Origin: Corynebacterium sp.
GTDB lineage: Bacteria > Actinomycetota > Actinomycetes > Mycobacteriales > Mycobacteriaceae
Assembly (NCBI GenBank): GCA_030531005.1
Contig: JAUMTW010000002.1
Coordinates: 388,190 to 452,189, forward strand
Length of the DNA: 64,000 nucleotides
Direction of reading: 5' to 3'
Shown here: positions 9,867 to 19,390 of the stretch, in pieces
Layout: each line of letters starts with the position of its first letter
Position numbering within the stretch: position 1 is the stretch's first letter
Translations under genes and position numbers: made by a program
Notes under the pieces: model-generated
Database searches by the model: none
What the model saw: only the letters and a program-made list of their open reading frames with translations
What the model was told of the DNA's origin: nothing

Positions 9867-12593
9867 TTATTGCTTCGGTGGTTGACGTCGGGGGCGGCGC
9901 TGTGGTGGCCGCTTCTCTCGCTGCTTACCCTGTGCCGTCTGTGTGCTGTGTGTCTGCTTCTTCTTCGTTACCTTGCGCTGGGCACGGCGACGGGTACGGT
10001 GAGCTACACCATTTTGTGATCTATGCGCATGCACCTGGCGGATGAGACGGAATGCCAACAACCCGATCAGGCCGGCGAAGAGGGCAATTGCTACGAATGA
10101 AAGCCCAGCGATGCCAGTACGTGTTTGCACACTAATCGCCACGGGGGTGGTAATTGCCTCCCCAGACTGATTGGAAAGCCACAGTTCTAAGTCTGTGCGC
10201 TCGGAACTATTCGGAATGTCCGCAGTCATTTGCAGGGTTAAGGAACCACGTGCCGGAATAATTATGTGCTCTTGGCCTGCATCAATAGTGGTCCCCTCTG
10301 GGCCGCTCGAGCTCAACTGGGCATCCACGGGTAAAGGTAGGCCATTGCGCGCAGCGATCAACAGTGGTGCTGTGGTACTGGTGCGGGTGTACACATTGCC
10401 TGGTGGGATCAAATTCACCGAAGAACGCAAGGTTACCAAGGTGGTTCGGTTTCCATCCAAGATGGAATCTAAGTTTTCAATATGGTCCTGAAACTGGCTG
10501 CGTGACTGTCGCCTGTTCACATTCAGTGCGCGCAGAATATCTCGGCGCAACCCCGCAGTGAAGTTATAGGGGGTCAGTGCGATTGCCGGATCGGTGATCA
10601 GCAGATCGGTCAGATCATCCGCATAGGCGGCCTGCTGCTTGGCATCCATGAGTTCGGTATCGCCTACAACGGTAGGATCCTCGTAGGGGGCGCCGAAGTG
10701 AGAGTTGAGGTCCTCGCCACCACGTTCGTCTTGTTCCGCGTTGGCATCGGCAAGGGCGGCGGTTGCTGCGGCATCCGGGTAGACGTAGTCATGGAAAGGC
10801 ACGGCACTCGCTACATTGCTATCGAGCAAATCACCTAAGGCGGCGATGAACGGCGAAATGTCGTCGATGAGGCTCGGCAAGGAGATGAGCACTGGATCCG
10901 TGCTGACATCAATGGTTTGATAAAGCGCCGCCACCGCAGTAGCGGTGCGCGCTGCGGGAGAATCTAAGGTGTAATCAAAGCGGATACTGGAGTTAGAATA
11001 GCCCATCGTCAAGGGTTGCTGGCCTACCTCAGCCAGGGTCGCCGCCAACGATCCCGGATAGGTGACCGCTTGAATATTCGGGGCTAACTCTGCAAAGCGA
11101 CCTGCCTGGGCAGTGCCCCACACCGTATTATCGGCAACCAGGATATGGATAGGATTCTCCGGTACCGGAGCCTGTGCACGCTCATCAGACCGGCGGGTGT
11201 CTTCTAAGGAAGTCAGATTTTCCGCATGGTCCCCCAAAGGTAGCTCCGTAGCGCGGGTCTTCTCCCACAGTTTGGAGAGATCCTGGGCTTCTGCAGAAAT
11301 ATCGGCCCAACCCAGGCTCGCCACGGCATTCTCGGTGACATAGCCCGAGCCAGAAACTACGGTATTCGCCACGGGGGTTACCCCTAAGACTTCTTTCAGT
11401 ACTCCAGGGCCACGTTGCAAAGCCTCGCGTATTAACCATGGATTACCTGTGGCGCCGATGGCATTAATATCTGTATTCGCCCACGGTAAAGCCACCACGC
11501 AGGCATCCTGGACAACCTCGCGTAGCTGGTTTAACCAAGTTCGAGCTAACTCAGCATTCTCCCCTGCCGTGAGATTGACATCGGTATCAGAACTGCCCCA
11601 AGAATCTCGCAGGCGCTGATTTTGGCTGGCTACCTCCGGGCGTTGTTGGCCAACGTAGTAGCCCTCACTCATACGGTCGAGTACATCAATGAGTTGCGGA
11701 TCGATGGCAAAGCAGGTAGCCGTAGTTATCTTTGGGGAGGCCGCTACCGCGGTAGCATATTCATTGATCAACGTACCTAGGCGGCCATTTTCGCGTAGCT
11801 CGGCAACGAAATTGTCATTCTTTAAAATCAGGTCGGCGCGCTCCGGGGCAGTTCCGGTCTCACCAGGCACAATATCGATTGTGGTTGTCAGCGGAATGAG
11901 CATTTGGGTCCCAACTGGGGCTGAGGCTTCGGCCTCAAAAGTAGGTTGGGTATTCGTGGCAGCAGCGCTCCCAGTAGCAGAACTGGCTGTAGGTTCATCG
12001 GTGGTGCCTGCCTGTGCTGTGGTGGCTTCTCCCATGCGTAGGGCAAAGCGCTGGGAATCAAGCAGGCCATTCTGGGTAGATTGCAGACCAATAAAGATGG
12101 GATAGCTGCCAACGGTAGCAATGCTTAGGCCACCATCAGTATTGGCATCAGTTGGAATGCGCAGCTCCAATTCGAGGCTTTCGCCCGTATTAAGGGATTG
12201 CTCCACGGTATGTACCGCAGCGAAATACGGATAGTTTTCTGGTGTTCCGGCAATAGTCTCGCGAGTTTGGGCCACCGACTCCGTTGCTGGGGCGCGGCGG
12301 GTACTGATTATGAGGTCCCCGCTGTTAAAGTCTTGATCGCTGTTATTGCTCAGGCGCAATTGGAGCACGAGGTCTTCACCGAGATTTGCCTGGGTCGGAG
12401 CGGAGAGCACTTCAATGCTAACGGCACTGTCTTGATCAACCGGACGAATTGCCGAATTCGCCCACTGTTCTTGGTAAGCCGGATCCGCTGGATCTCCAGG
12501 GGTCGGAATAGCCAGCACGGAGCTTGGAACCAAGCTGTTGGCAGTCAATAAGAAAGCAGTGGTGCCTATGGCACTGAAGCGACGCAAACTCAT
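9867..12593 (-). CDS. Membrane-anchored secreted protein, DUF6049 family
   Basis: A 908-residue protein of unknown function in the place always held by the DUF6049 family upstream of mviN/murJ in actinobacteria. A signal peptide covers about residues 1-28 (ending SVLA). Most of the chain is a large extracytoplasmic part. One membrane span lies near residues 825-848, followed by a cytoplasmic tail very rich in Lys, Arg and Gln. The ATG overlaps the stop of the NUDIX gene (ATGA), so they are co-transcribed and translationally coupled. The position suggests a role in envelope building with MurJ; this is inference. Confidence 0.88.
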   Translation of the reverse strand: MSLRRFSAIGTTAFLLTANSLVPSSVLAIPTPGDPADPAYQEQWANSAIRPVDQDSAVSIEVLSAPTQANLGEDLVLQLRLSNNSDQDFNSGDLIISTRRAPATESVAQTRETIAGTPENYPYFAAVHTVEQSLNTGESLELELRIPTDANTDGGLSIATVGSYPIFIGLQSTQNGLLDSQRFALRMGEATTAQAGTTDEPTASSATGSAAATNTQPTFEAEASAPVGTQMLIPLTTTIDIVPGETGTAPERADLILKNDNFVAELRENGRLGTLINEYATAVAASPKITTATCFAIDPQLIDVLDRMSEGYYVGQQRPEVASQNQRLRDSWGSSDTDVNLTAGENAELARTWLNQLREVVQDACVVALPWANTDINAIGATGNPWLIREALQRGPGVLKEVLGVTPVANTVVSGSGYVTENAVASLGWADISAEAQDLSKLWEKTRATELPLGDHAENLTSLEDTRRSDERAQAPVPENPIHILVADNTVWGTAQAGRFAELAPNIQAVTYPGSLAATLAEVGQQPLTMGYSNSSIRFDYTLDSPAARTATAVAALYQTIDVSTDPVLISLPSLIDDISPFIAALGDLLDSNVASAVPFHDYVYPDAAATAALADANAEQDERGGEDLNSHFGAPYEDPTVVGDTELMDAKQQAAYADDLTDLLITDPAIALTPYNFTAGLRRDILRALNVNRRQSRSQFQDHIENLDSILDGNRTTLVTLRSSVNLIPPGNVYTRTSTTAPLLIAARNGLPLPVDAQLSSSGPEGTTIDAGQEHIIIPARGSLTLQMTADIPNSSERTDLELWLSNQSGEAITTPVAISVQTRTGIAGLSFVAIALFAGLIGLLAFRLIRQVHAHRSQNGVAHRTRRRAQRKVTKKKQTHSTQTAQGKQREKRPPQRRPRRQPPKQ

Positions 12594-13771
12594 GGGCGTG
12601 GAGTCCGCCTTCCTGCCTCCTTTTCAGCCCGGGCGATATTGGGCAGAATTCGATAGATCTTGCGCGCCAATTTGCGTTCATCGGCATAGGCGAAATGCTC
12701 GGTGAGTTCACTGGCGGGAATCCAGGCAACTTCGGTTACCTCAGGGTCCTCATCGTTGAGTTCCCCATCTACGTAGCGCAGCAAGTGGTGATGTACTGTC
12801 TTATGAATCTGTATCCCATCGCTGATGAACCAATAATCAATGATGCCGAGCTTGTCGAAGACCTCACCATAGACGCCGGTTTCTTCCCATACTTCCCGCT
12901 CTGCGGTCTTGATGATGTCCTCGCCACCTTCAACATGGCCTTTTGGAATGGACCAGAGAATGCGGCCGCGTCGATCCAGGCGTCCAATGAGGGCTACATA
13001 GATCTTAGAGAGATCGACCTTATTATTGTGGTCTACTGCCTCCGCTAGCCCAGAGAACACTAAGCCGCCTGCTGATACCTCATCTTGGGTCTCCAATCGA
13101 GGCTTGCGAGTAGTAGGAGTGCGCCGGGAATGTTGTGTTGTTGTTGGCTTGAGCGGTCCCCGGTTGGCGTTGCGCTTGGAACCAGCCTTTCTTTTGGTGT
13201 TTGGGGCAGATTGGGGTGCTTGCATTTCTTGGGTACGCCGTGCTGGTTTTGCCTGCCCGTTCTGCGCTTTCCGAGGATTTGGCTTTGGGCGCGTGCCGGC
13301 GGCAGCAGATGCCTTGGCTTTTGCCTGTGTACCCTGCAGCTGAGCGGTTTGTTGCTGAGCAGCCTGCCCCGTCGCACTCTTGCCACGCTGTGCTAAGTTC
13401 GCCGGGGTTGCTGCCTGCGCTCTCGCTTTTTCTTGTGCTTTGGTACCAGCCTGATTGTTGTTGGCCTGATTGCCGCGGTGCTGTTTGTTTCGCAGCCGTG
13501 GGGGCTTTGGTCCAGGCTTGGGGTAAGCAGCGCGTTCTGGCTCTAGTTGTTGCTTACTCCCAGACCGCACCGGGGCAGAGTCCTGCTGCTTGGGAGATGC
13601 ACCGGCGAGCTGCGCTGGTGTGGGGATATGCGCTGGTGTCGATGCCTGTGTATTCCCCTGCTTTACCGCAGCATTGCTAGTGGGTGCGCTATTTGGATTG
13701 TGGGAGGTGGCACGCCGGCGTCGCCGGGGTTGCTGCCCGGTATTCTTATAACGCTTCTGCTGACTTCCCAT
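12590..13771 (-). CDS. NUDIX hydrolase with long basic low-complexity N-terminus
   Basis: The C-terminal 165 residues form a NUDIX domain with a complete box from Gly278 to Gly299 (GHVEGGE, then REVWEETG), so it should hydrolyse a nucleoside diphosphate-X substrate. The first 225 residues are low complexity and rich in Gln, Ala, Pro, Arg and Lys, starting with a run of five Arg; such a tail could bind nucleic acid or a partner. Family members beside cca are often called MutT-like, but the substrate cannot be read from sequence. It is first in the operon with the DUF6049 gene and murJ, and divergent from cca. Confidence 0.9.
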   Translation of the reverse strand: MGSQQKRYKNTGQQPRRRRRATSHNPNSAPTSNAAVKQGNTQASTPAHIPTPAQLAGASPKQQDSAPVRSGSKQQLEPERAAYPKPGPKPPRLRNKQHRGNQANNNQAGTKAQEKARAQAATPANLAQRGKSATGQAAQQQTAQLQGTQAKAKASAAAGTRPKPNPRKAQNGQAKPARRTQEMQAPQSAPNTKRKAGSKRNANRGPLKPTTTQHSRRTPTTRKPRLETQDEVSAGGLVFSGLAEAVDHNNKVDLSKIYVALIGRLDRRGRILWSIPKGHVEGGEDIIKTAEREVWEETGVYGEVFDKLGIIDYWFISDGIQIHKTVHHHLLRYVDGELNDEDPEVTEVAWIPASELTEHFAYADERKLARKIYRILPNIARAEKEAGRRTPRP

Positions 13772-14067
13772 CTAGCTGATCCTATCGCTTTTTGCGATGC
13801 ATTAACACTTGAATCAGTTACATGTGCCATAGACGATAGCCATCACGGGAATACATGCACCGTGTTGGAAAGCTATTGCTGGCAGCAATAGGTTGCTGTA
13901 CGGGGGCAATGTGCAGGATTTGATGTATCGCATCTGGCAGTAACGATACTGTTCCTATCTGATACTACGCTGGTATTGCCACCTAGGCTGGGTCTTGTAA
14001 CACGCTGCTCACTGCAAGTAGCGAAGGAAGGCTGGAAGATTAGGGGCTGCAACTTCCACCCCTTAGG
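13772..14067. other. Divergent intergenic region between the NUDIX gene and cca
   Basis: About 300 bp that must carry promoters for both divergent units. I could not single out a convincing -35/-10 pair, and no operator-like dyad stands out. Confidence 0.4.
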
Positions 14068-15621
14068 ATGAGGAATGTGAATGCTACCCTCCCAGATCCC
14101 CAGAAACCCCATTTTGTAGGCAAGGTTGCCCCTGCTGCTGCCCAATTAGTAGCGGAGTCAACTCATTTACGTTTGTGGGAGGAAGGGGAACAATCGGTGG
14201 CGCCCGCAGTGTGGCAGCAAACCATTGCAGCCTTCGAGCCGCACCATGAATTGCTTACCTCGCTGGCGCAAGCCTTCGCAGCCCATGATGTGGCCTTGTA
14301 CCTTGTTGGTGGCAGTGTGCGCGATGCGCTCTTAGGCCGCAAGCTTGTGGATTTGGACTTCACTACTGTAGCTCGTCCCCAGCTTATTCAGGAGATCCTT
14401 GAAGGCTGGGCGCAGGTTGTGTGGGATACCGGCATTGCCTTTGGAACTGTTTCTGCCGAATATAACGGCGAGCAGGTGGAGATTACCACCTTCCGCAGTG
14501 ATGTATATGATGGCAACTCACGCAATCCGCAGGTGCAATTCGGCGATACTCTTGAGCACGATCTGCAGCGCCGTGACTTTCGTATGAATGCCATGGCCTT
14601 AGCCGTAAGCCCCACAGGCGATGTACTCTTCTGCGATCCGCTCAAGGGGTTGGCAGATATGCAGGCTAAGGTCATTGATACTCCCAGTCTGCCAGAGGTG
14701 AGCTTTCACGATGATCCCCTGCGTATGCTACGGGCGACCCGGTTTATGAGTCAGCTCTCCTTTTCGATGGCACCGCGGGTATCGCAGGCTTTAGAAAATA
14801 TGGCCGGCGAAATCCAGCGCATCACCGCAGAGAGAGTGCAAGCCGAACTTGATAAATTGCTGCTGGGAGCAAACCCGCTGTTGGGTATTGATTCGATGGT
14901 GCGCAGTGGCCTTGCAAGCTATATTTTGCCAGAGGTCGTGGCCTTGGACGAGATGAATCGTGATCGCCGCCGCCACAAGGATGTCTATGTGCACTCCTTG
15001 CAGGTGTTAGAAAAGGCGATTGCCCTGGAAGAAGAGCCAGATCTCATCTTGCGCTGGGCTGCCCTGTTGCACGACATAGGCAAGCCGGATACTCGTAAAT
15101 ACAATGCTGCCGGCAAGGTGAGCTTCTATCACCATGATGCCGTGGGCGCGAAGCTTGCCCGCAACCGCCTGCGTGCTTTGAAGTATTCCAAGCAGTCAGT
15201 GCGCGATATTAGTCAGCTGATTTATCTGCACATGCGTGTTTATGGCTTTAGCGATGGTGAGTGGACTGATTCGGCTGTACGTCGTTATGTTACTGATGCT
15301 GGAGAGCTGCTCCCCCGCTTACAGCTTTTGGTGCGTGCAGATTGCACCACCCAAAATCCGAAGAAGGCAGCCCGGCTCCAGGGAGCTATTGACTTCTTGG
15401 ATGAGCGCATTGCAGCCTTGGCCGCGGCCGAAGATCTTGCCCGCGTGCGCCCAGCACTCAATGGCAATGAGATTATGGAGCTCTTAGGCCTGCAACCAGG
15501 ACCCGAAGTTGGCGACGCGTGGGCGTACCTGAAAGAGCAGCGTCTAGAGCGTGGCCCTATGGAGCGAGAAGAAGCTATTGAGTTACTACAGCAGTGGTGG
15601 GCGCAGCAGCACTCCGCATAA
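14068..15621 (+). CDS. cca: CCA-adding tRNA nucleotidyltransferase
   Basis: Adds or repairs the CCA end of tRNAs. The class II nucleotidyltransferase head shows GGSVRD (residues 81-86) and the metal-binding DLD at 95-97. An HD domain with LLHDIGKP lies near residue 330. The length of 517 includes an N-terminal stretch of about 60 residues before the catalytic head. The start could be ATG 14068 or GTG 14077; neither has a well-spaced ribosome-binding site. The position divergent to the NUDIX gene is conserved in corynebacteria (also named pcnA). Confidence 0.95.
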   Translation: MRNVNATLPDPQKPHFVGKVAPAAAQLVAESTHLRLWEEGEQSVAPAVWQQTIAAFEPHHELLTSLAQAFAAHDVALYLVGGSVRDALLGRKLVDLDFTTVARPQLIQEILEGWAQVVWDTGIAFGTVSAEYNGEQVEITTFRSDVYDGNSRNPQVQFGDTLEHDLQRRDFRMNAMALAVSPTGDVLFCDPLKGLADMQAKVIDTPSLPEVSFHDDPLRMLRATRFMSQLSFSMAPRVSQALENMAGEIQRITAERVQAELDKLLLGANPLLGIDSMVRSGLASYILPEVVALDEMNRDRRRHKDVYVHSLQVLEKAIALEEEPDLILRWAALLHDIGKPDTRKYNAAGKVSFYHHDAVGAKLARNRLRALKYSKQSVRDISQLIYLHMRVYGFSDGEWTDSAVRRYVTDAGELLPRLQLLVRADCTTQNPKKAARLQGAIDFLDERIAALAAAEDLARVRPALNGNEIMELLGLQPGPEVGDAWAYLKEQRLERGPMEREEAIELLQQWWAQQHSA

Positions 15622-15784
15622 GGTTGGTTCATGTCAGCCTTCGGAGCCTCCTACGTGCACTCATCGCCCCTGCCACATACCTCTTTGTGCGGATGTGCGG
15701 GGTATGATGGCGGCTATTGCCCTTGTGGCGCACTATAAGCACGCCAGCGGTACCGTGGGGTGACGTATTGATAAAGGAGTACGG

Positions 15785-16378
15785 GTGTTTGATTCATTAT
15801 TTAGCGGTCTGGAGCGCAACGTACCCTATCCCGGCATGCTCTTATTGTCTGGGCATAAGTATCACCTGGAGCAGGAACCACGCGAGGTTTATTTGATCCT
15901 GAGCTTGGATGAGGATGTTGTCACTGCGGTACGTCTGGGTGTGCGCTCTGAGGTGTTGGTGAATCATGTGCTACCCGAGTGGGCCGATGGGGCTACTGCC
16001 CCACAGGTCATCTATATCGGTAGTGAGGCAAACCGAGAATATTGTGTGGCCGTCGGTACCGTGTATTCCACTGAGGATGCCGATAGCCGCCCCTTCTTAG
16101 CGCGCCTAGCGCACCGGTTGGTGCAGGTGGATATCTCCTATCCAGCAGAGACAGTGTTGCCTGAGCTGTCGGGTCTGCGTTTCTTTGCCGGTTTCCGGCA
16201 GTGGGATGTCCGGGAATTGATGAATGAGATTGTCAGTGACATCTGGTACGTTGCTCCAGCCTTAGCCTCTGATGTGTTGGCTAATGGCACGACGGATGTA
16301 TGGGCCGATGTGATGCGCCGCCAAGAGATGCCATTGCCGCTCTATTCCACGCATCCGCGTGATGTGAATTTGAACTAG
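15785..16378 (+). CDS. YqgE/AlgH family protein (DUF179)
   Basis: A 197-residue soluble protein matching the YqgE/AlgH fold: the opening segment YPGMLLLSG and a later VYIGSEAN-like turn follow the family pattern. Its biochemical role is not established in the family. GTG start with AAGGAG 5 bp upstream. It follows cca by 160 bp on the same strand and is followed by a palindromic terminator that contains a parS site. Confidence 0.75.
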   Translation: MFDSLFSGLERNVPYPGMLLLSGHKYHLEQEPREVYLILSLDEDVVTAVRLGVRSEVLVNHVLPEWADGATAPQVIYIGSEANREYCVAVGTVYSTEDADSRPFLARLAHRLVQVDISYPAETVLPELSGLRFFAGFRQWDVRELMNEIVSDIWYVAPALASDVLANGTTDVWADVMRRQEMPLPLYSTHPRDVNLN

Positions 16379-16469
16379 GCGTGGAGGGTAGCCCGCGGTG
16401 CTGTACTAGGTTGCTTTAGATCTGGGTAGAGACCAATTCGCTCCCCGAGGCAGTGGGCAAGCGGAAACA

Positions 16470-16503
16470 AAAAGCATTGGTTTCACGTGAAACCAATGCT
16501 TTT
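16470..16503. terminator. Perfect 34-bp palindrome: terminator carrying a parS site
   Basis: A perfect palindrome with 17-bp arms, A-rich at the left edge and T-rich at the right, lies between a rightward gene (stop 16378) and a leftward gene (stop 16568). It is well placed as a bidirectional terminator. Its centre is the parS core TTTCACGTGAAA. Confidence 0.75.
16479..16494. other. parS site 1
   Basis: GGTTTCACGTGAAACC matches the bacterial parS consensus TGTTTCACGTGAAACA in 14 of 16 positions and keeps the full 14-bp core. It is the centre of a larger palindrome. It is intergenic. Confidence 0.85.
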
Positions 16504-16567
16504 GGCATCTCCTGCGAAGAGTAGATGCGACTGGGCGCAATTGGTGCGCGAACTCCGTGGCTTGATG

Positions 16568-16891
16568 TTATTTCGAGGTACCAGGAAGTTCTGGGAACTT
16601 ACGCTGGGCTTCTATCCAGAGACCCTCGAATTCATGTGCATGCAAGGCGCTGGAAGCGATTTCTGGGAAATTCTCATAGGTATCTGGGTGCGGCACCATC
16701 TCACTTGGTAACGATACTTGGCCTACAGGTTGCTGTTGGAAGACTGCGCCGGTGATTTCATCATTGGGTCCGAATTCGATCAGACGAAGAATCCGGCAGT
16801 GTTCTGCCGTGATGGGCAGGAGTTCTGCAGCATGACGGCTGCGCCCTACTCCAGGAATCTCCATGGTGAGAGTTATATACAGATTATCCAT
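16568..16891 (-). CDS. Small protein of unknown function
   Basis: A 107-residue frame starting at an ATG with AAGGA 9 bp upstream; an open stretch continues further upstream to 16969 but is not needed. The sequence opens with alternating polar and hydrophobic residues (MDNLYITLTMEI), then RILRLIEFGPNDEI, and suggests a small mixed fold. It loosely resembles small DUF6881-like actinobacterial proteins, but I cannot assign a family with certainty. It converges on the YqgE gene. Confidence 0.5.
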   Translation of the reverse strand: MDNLYITLTMEIPGVGRSRHAAELLPITAEHCRILRLIEFGPNDEITGAVFQQQPVGQVSLPSEMVPHPDTYENFPEIASSALHAHEFEGLWIEAQRKFPELPGTSK

Positions 16892-16996
16892 ATTCGTGGT
16901 CCTTGTAAGCGTTCGTGTCAGTGGCTTTATGGGTTGCTGTACCACTTCTTGTGGTGCTGCAGCCGGCATGCCGGATCCGGGGTTGTGCCAGGGATG

Positions 16997-17962
16997 CTAG
17001 GCAGCAGCCGGATCCCGGCGCGCATATTTACTCGATAGCCAGGTACAAACCATCAACTGTACCTGGTGATAGATCATTAATGGCAAGATGAGCAGGCCTA
17101 ACTGCGAACCGCCAAAGATAACTGCGGCCATTGGCAGCCCTGAAGCCAAGGACTTTTTTGTGCCACAAAATTGAATCGCAATGGTATCTGCTTCATGAAA
17201 GCCTAAGCGTTGGGCGCTAAAACGGGTGACCCACAACATGAAGGACACCAAAATGATGGCAAAGATGATAAGCCCCAAGATCTGCCAGAGATTCACTTCG
17301 GTCCAAATGTCATTAACCATGGCATCGGAAAAGGCTGCATAGACCACCATGGTGATGGAACCGCGGTCTACGATTTTCGTGCCCTTCTTTTGCGCGAAGT
17401 TCTTGACGAATGGGCGACACAGTTGACCCACGATGAAGGGCAGCAGTAACTGCAAGGCAATCTTGCCAAAGACACTGGTATCAATGTGCACTTCCCCAGT
17501 TGGCGACATTAAAGCCATTACCAGCAGTGGTGTGAGAAAAACGCCCACAATATTGGATAGCGACGCCGCAATAATCGCACCAGCTACATTACCGCGGGCA
17601 ATGGAGGTAAACGCTACAGAGGACTGCACCGTGGATGGGACCAAAGTCAAAAAGAGGATGCCTAAATACAGCTCCGTGCCAAAAACTTGCTCTAGAGGGC
17701 GAAAACCCACCCCAAGTACGGGGAAAAAGAGGAAGGTAAAGGCGATGATGACCAGATGTAAGCGCCAATTTTTTACGCCGTCGAAGGCCTCCCGGGGTGA
17801 AAGGCGTGCACCATAGAGAAAGAACAATAAGGCAATAGCGATATTCGTTGCAGTGCCGAAGGCATCGGCAAAATCTCCGCGGGCGGGAAGCAATATCGCC
17901 AGGACTACTGCACTTAGGATGAGCAGCATGAGCGGATCAACTTTGGCAAAGACACGATTCAT
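16997..17962 (-). CDS. Bile acid:sodium symporter family permease (YfeH-like)
   Basis: A 321-residue inner-membrane protein with about nine or ten hydrophobic spans. The stretches FLYGARLSPREA and TLVPSTVQSSVAFTS follow the SBF-like (YfeH) branch of the bile acid:sodium symporter superfamily. Members move organic anions with sodium; the substrate here is unknown. It is probably co-directional with the small gene downstream but separated from it by about 100 bp. Confidence 0.88.
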   Translation of the reverse strand: MNRVFAKVDPLMLLILSAVVLAILLPARGDFADAFGTATNIAIALLFFLYGARLSPREAFDGVKNWRLHLVIIAFTFLFFPVLGVGFRPLEQVFGTELYLGILFLTLVPSTVQSSVAFTSIARGNVAGAIIAASLSNIVGVFLTPLLVMALMSPTGEVHIDTSVFGKIALQLLLPFIVGQLCRPFVKNFAQKKGTKIVDRGSITMVVYAAFSDAMVNDIWTEVNLWQILGLIIFAIILVSFMLWVTRFSAQRLGFHEADTIAIQFCGTKKSLASGLPMAAVIFGGSQLGLLILPLMIYHQVQLMVCTWLSSKYARRDPAAA

Positions 17963-18186
17963 GGCCTAAAGCATATACTGCTATAGAAATTCGCGGGAGT
18001 CGCTGTGGCGATCTCCCCTACTCGCCGCAGGGAATTCGCGCTATAAAAACGCGGATACCACAGCGAACACAGCTATTCTCTGGCGCGGGGCAAGCACTGC
18101 GCAGCACCGAGTTCCCTTCCCGTATACCGTGGGTCGCACGATATACGAGGTGTTACTGTCGCTATTAGCGCAACACATCATGGTAT

Positions 18187-18561
18187 TTATGCGTGTGTAA
18201 AACCTACCTGCAAGGTATCGCCGACAATAGCCACCTCTTCCGGAGTTAGGGCATCACGTGCTGGACCAGACACCACTGCCCCATCAGAGATGGAGAATTC
18301 CGAGCGGTGCTCAACACAGCGCACCTTATCACCATCAACCACAGTGATTCTGTTGCCCTGATGCGGGCACTTATTCACATAGGCGCGATAATCGCCCTTG
18401 GTGGGCTGCGCAATGATGAAATCCGGATAGATCTTGGCGCCACCCACTGGAATATCATCAGCCGGAATTTCCAAGGGTTCCGCACCACCGCAGGCAATGA
18501 GGAAGGCCCCCGCGAAGGCGCTCGCGGTGCCGAGCAAGAACAAGCGACGATTACATGGCAT
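18187..18561 (-). CDS. Rieske [2Fe-2S] lipoprotein with Tat-type signal
   Basis: A 124-residue exported iron-sulfur protein. The N-terminus has a twin-arginine-like RRLFLLG, a hydrophobic core and a lipobox ending LIAC, which predicts Tat export and lipid anchoring after folding. The cluster ligands are CPH and CVEH, separated by 14 residues, slightly shorter than the usual Rieske spacing. It begins 4 bp after the trpA stop, so it is read with the trp operon or from a nearby promoter. Its redox partner is not apparent. Confidence 0.88.
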   Translation of the reverse strand: MPCNRRLFLLGTASAFAGAFLIACGGAEPLEIPADDIPVGGAKIYPDFIIAQPTKGDYRAYVNKCPHQGNRITVVDGDKVRCVEHRSEFSISDGAVVSGPARDALTPEEVAIVGDTLQVGFTHA

Positions 18562-18565
18562 GAGA

Positions 18566-19390
18566 CTATGAGCGGGTTGCAGCCTTCATGGCTTGTACGT
18601 AGGTGCGCAGCTCCGCATAGAGCGTTGCGGTATCAAAGGCATCCTTGGTGACATGGTCTTCAATGATTTTAGTAATCGCAGAGCCAGTAATAGCACCCGC
18701 CGCACCTGCTGCAATTGCATCAGCAACATGTGTTGGTTTCGAGATCCCGAAACCTAAGAGGACCGGTGCGCCATTGAATCGCTGCACATTCGCCATTACC
18801 TCGGCAAGACCTGTCGTTTGGGACTCCTGCTCTACGCCGGTGACTCCATCACGGCTAATAGCATAGATATAGCCCTCAGATGTTGCAGCCACCGCTTCCA
18901 AGGTATCCGCGCTCGCCTGGGCCGGTGCGATAAAGACAGGCGCGATAGCTGCAGCATGGGCAGCAGCTACCAATCCCTTGCTCTCGCGTACTGGAATATC
19001 TGGAATCAAGATGGCATCAGCACCTGCAGCCGCGAATTCTGCATAGAAGTGCTCAAACCCACGAGTGAACGGCACGTTGCCATAAATGAGTAGACCAATA
19101 GGTAACTCTGGGAATTCCGCTCGCACCTGTTCTACAGCATGCAAGCAATCAGCAATGTGCGCTCCGGCTGCAAGAGCACGCAGATGAGAGCGCTGAATGG
19201 TTGGGCCATCAGCAACTGGATCCGAGAAGGGTACGCCCAGCTCCAACGCATCTGCACCGGCTGCAACCAGAGTACGGATGATTTCCACTGAGGTTGCAAT
19301 ATCCGGATCACCGAGCATGACGAAGGGAACGAAGGCGCCTTCTTTCTTTTCCGCCAGTGTGGCAAAGAGATCGCTAAAGCGGTTACTCAT
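18566..19390 (-). CDS. trpA: Tryptophan synthase alpha subunit
   Basis: Cleaves indole-3-glycerol phosphate to indole, which is channelled to TrpB. The catalytic region [19 protein letters not shown] holds the expected Glu and Asp, and LLGFGISKP and the phosphate-binding GAITGSAI segment follow. At 274 residues it is of normal length. Its ATG overlaps the trpB stop by 4 bp (ATGA), giving translational coupling. Confidence 0.98.
   Translation of the reverse strand: MSNRFSDLFATLAEKKEGAFVPFVMLGDPDIATSVEIIRTLVAAGADALELGVPFSDPVADGPTIQRSHLRALAAGAHIADCLHAVEQVRAEFPELPIGLLIYGNVPFTRGFEHFYAEFAAAGADAILIPDIPVRESKGLVAAAHAAAIAPVFIAPAQASADTLEAVAATSEGYIYAISRDGVTGVEQESQTTGLAEVMANVQRFNGAPVLLGFGISKPTHVADAIAAGAAGAITGSAITKIIEDHVTKDAFDTATLYAELRTYVQAMKAATRS

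Noticed and set aside
13026..13680. Several rightward frames opposite the NUDIX N-terminus
   Set aside because: Low-complexity coding on the other strand yields long chance frames; no start signals.
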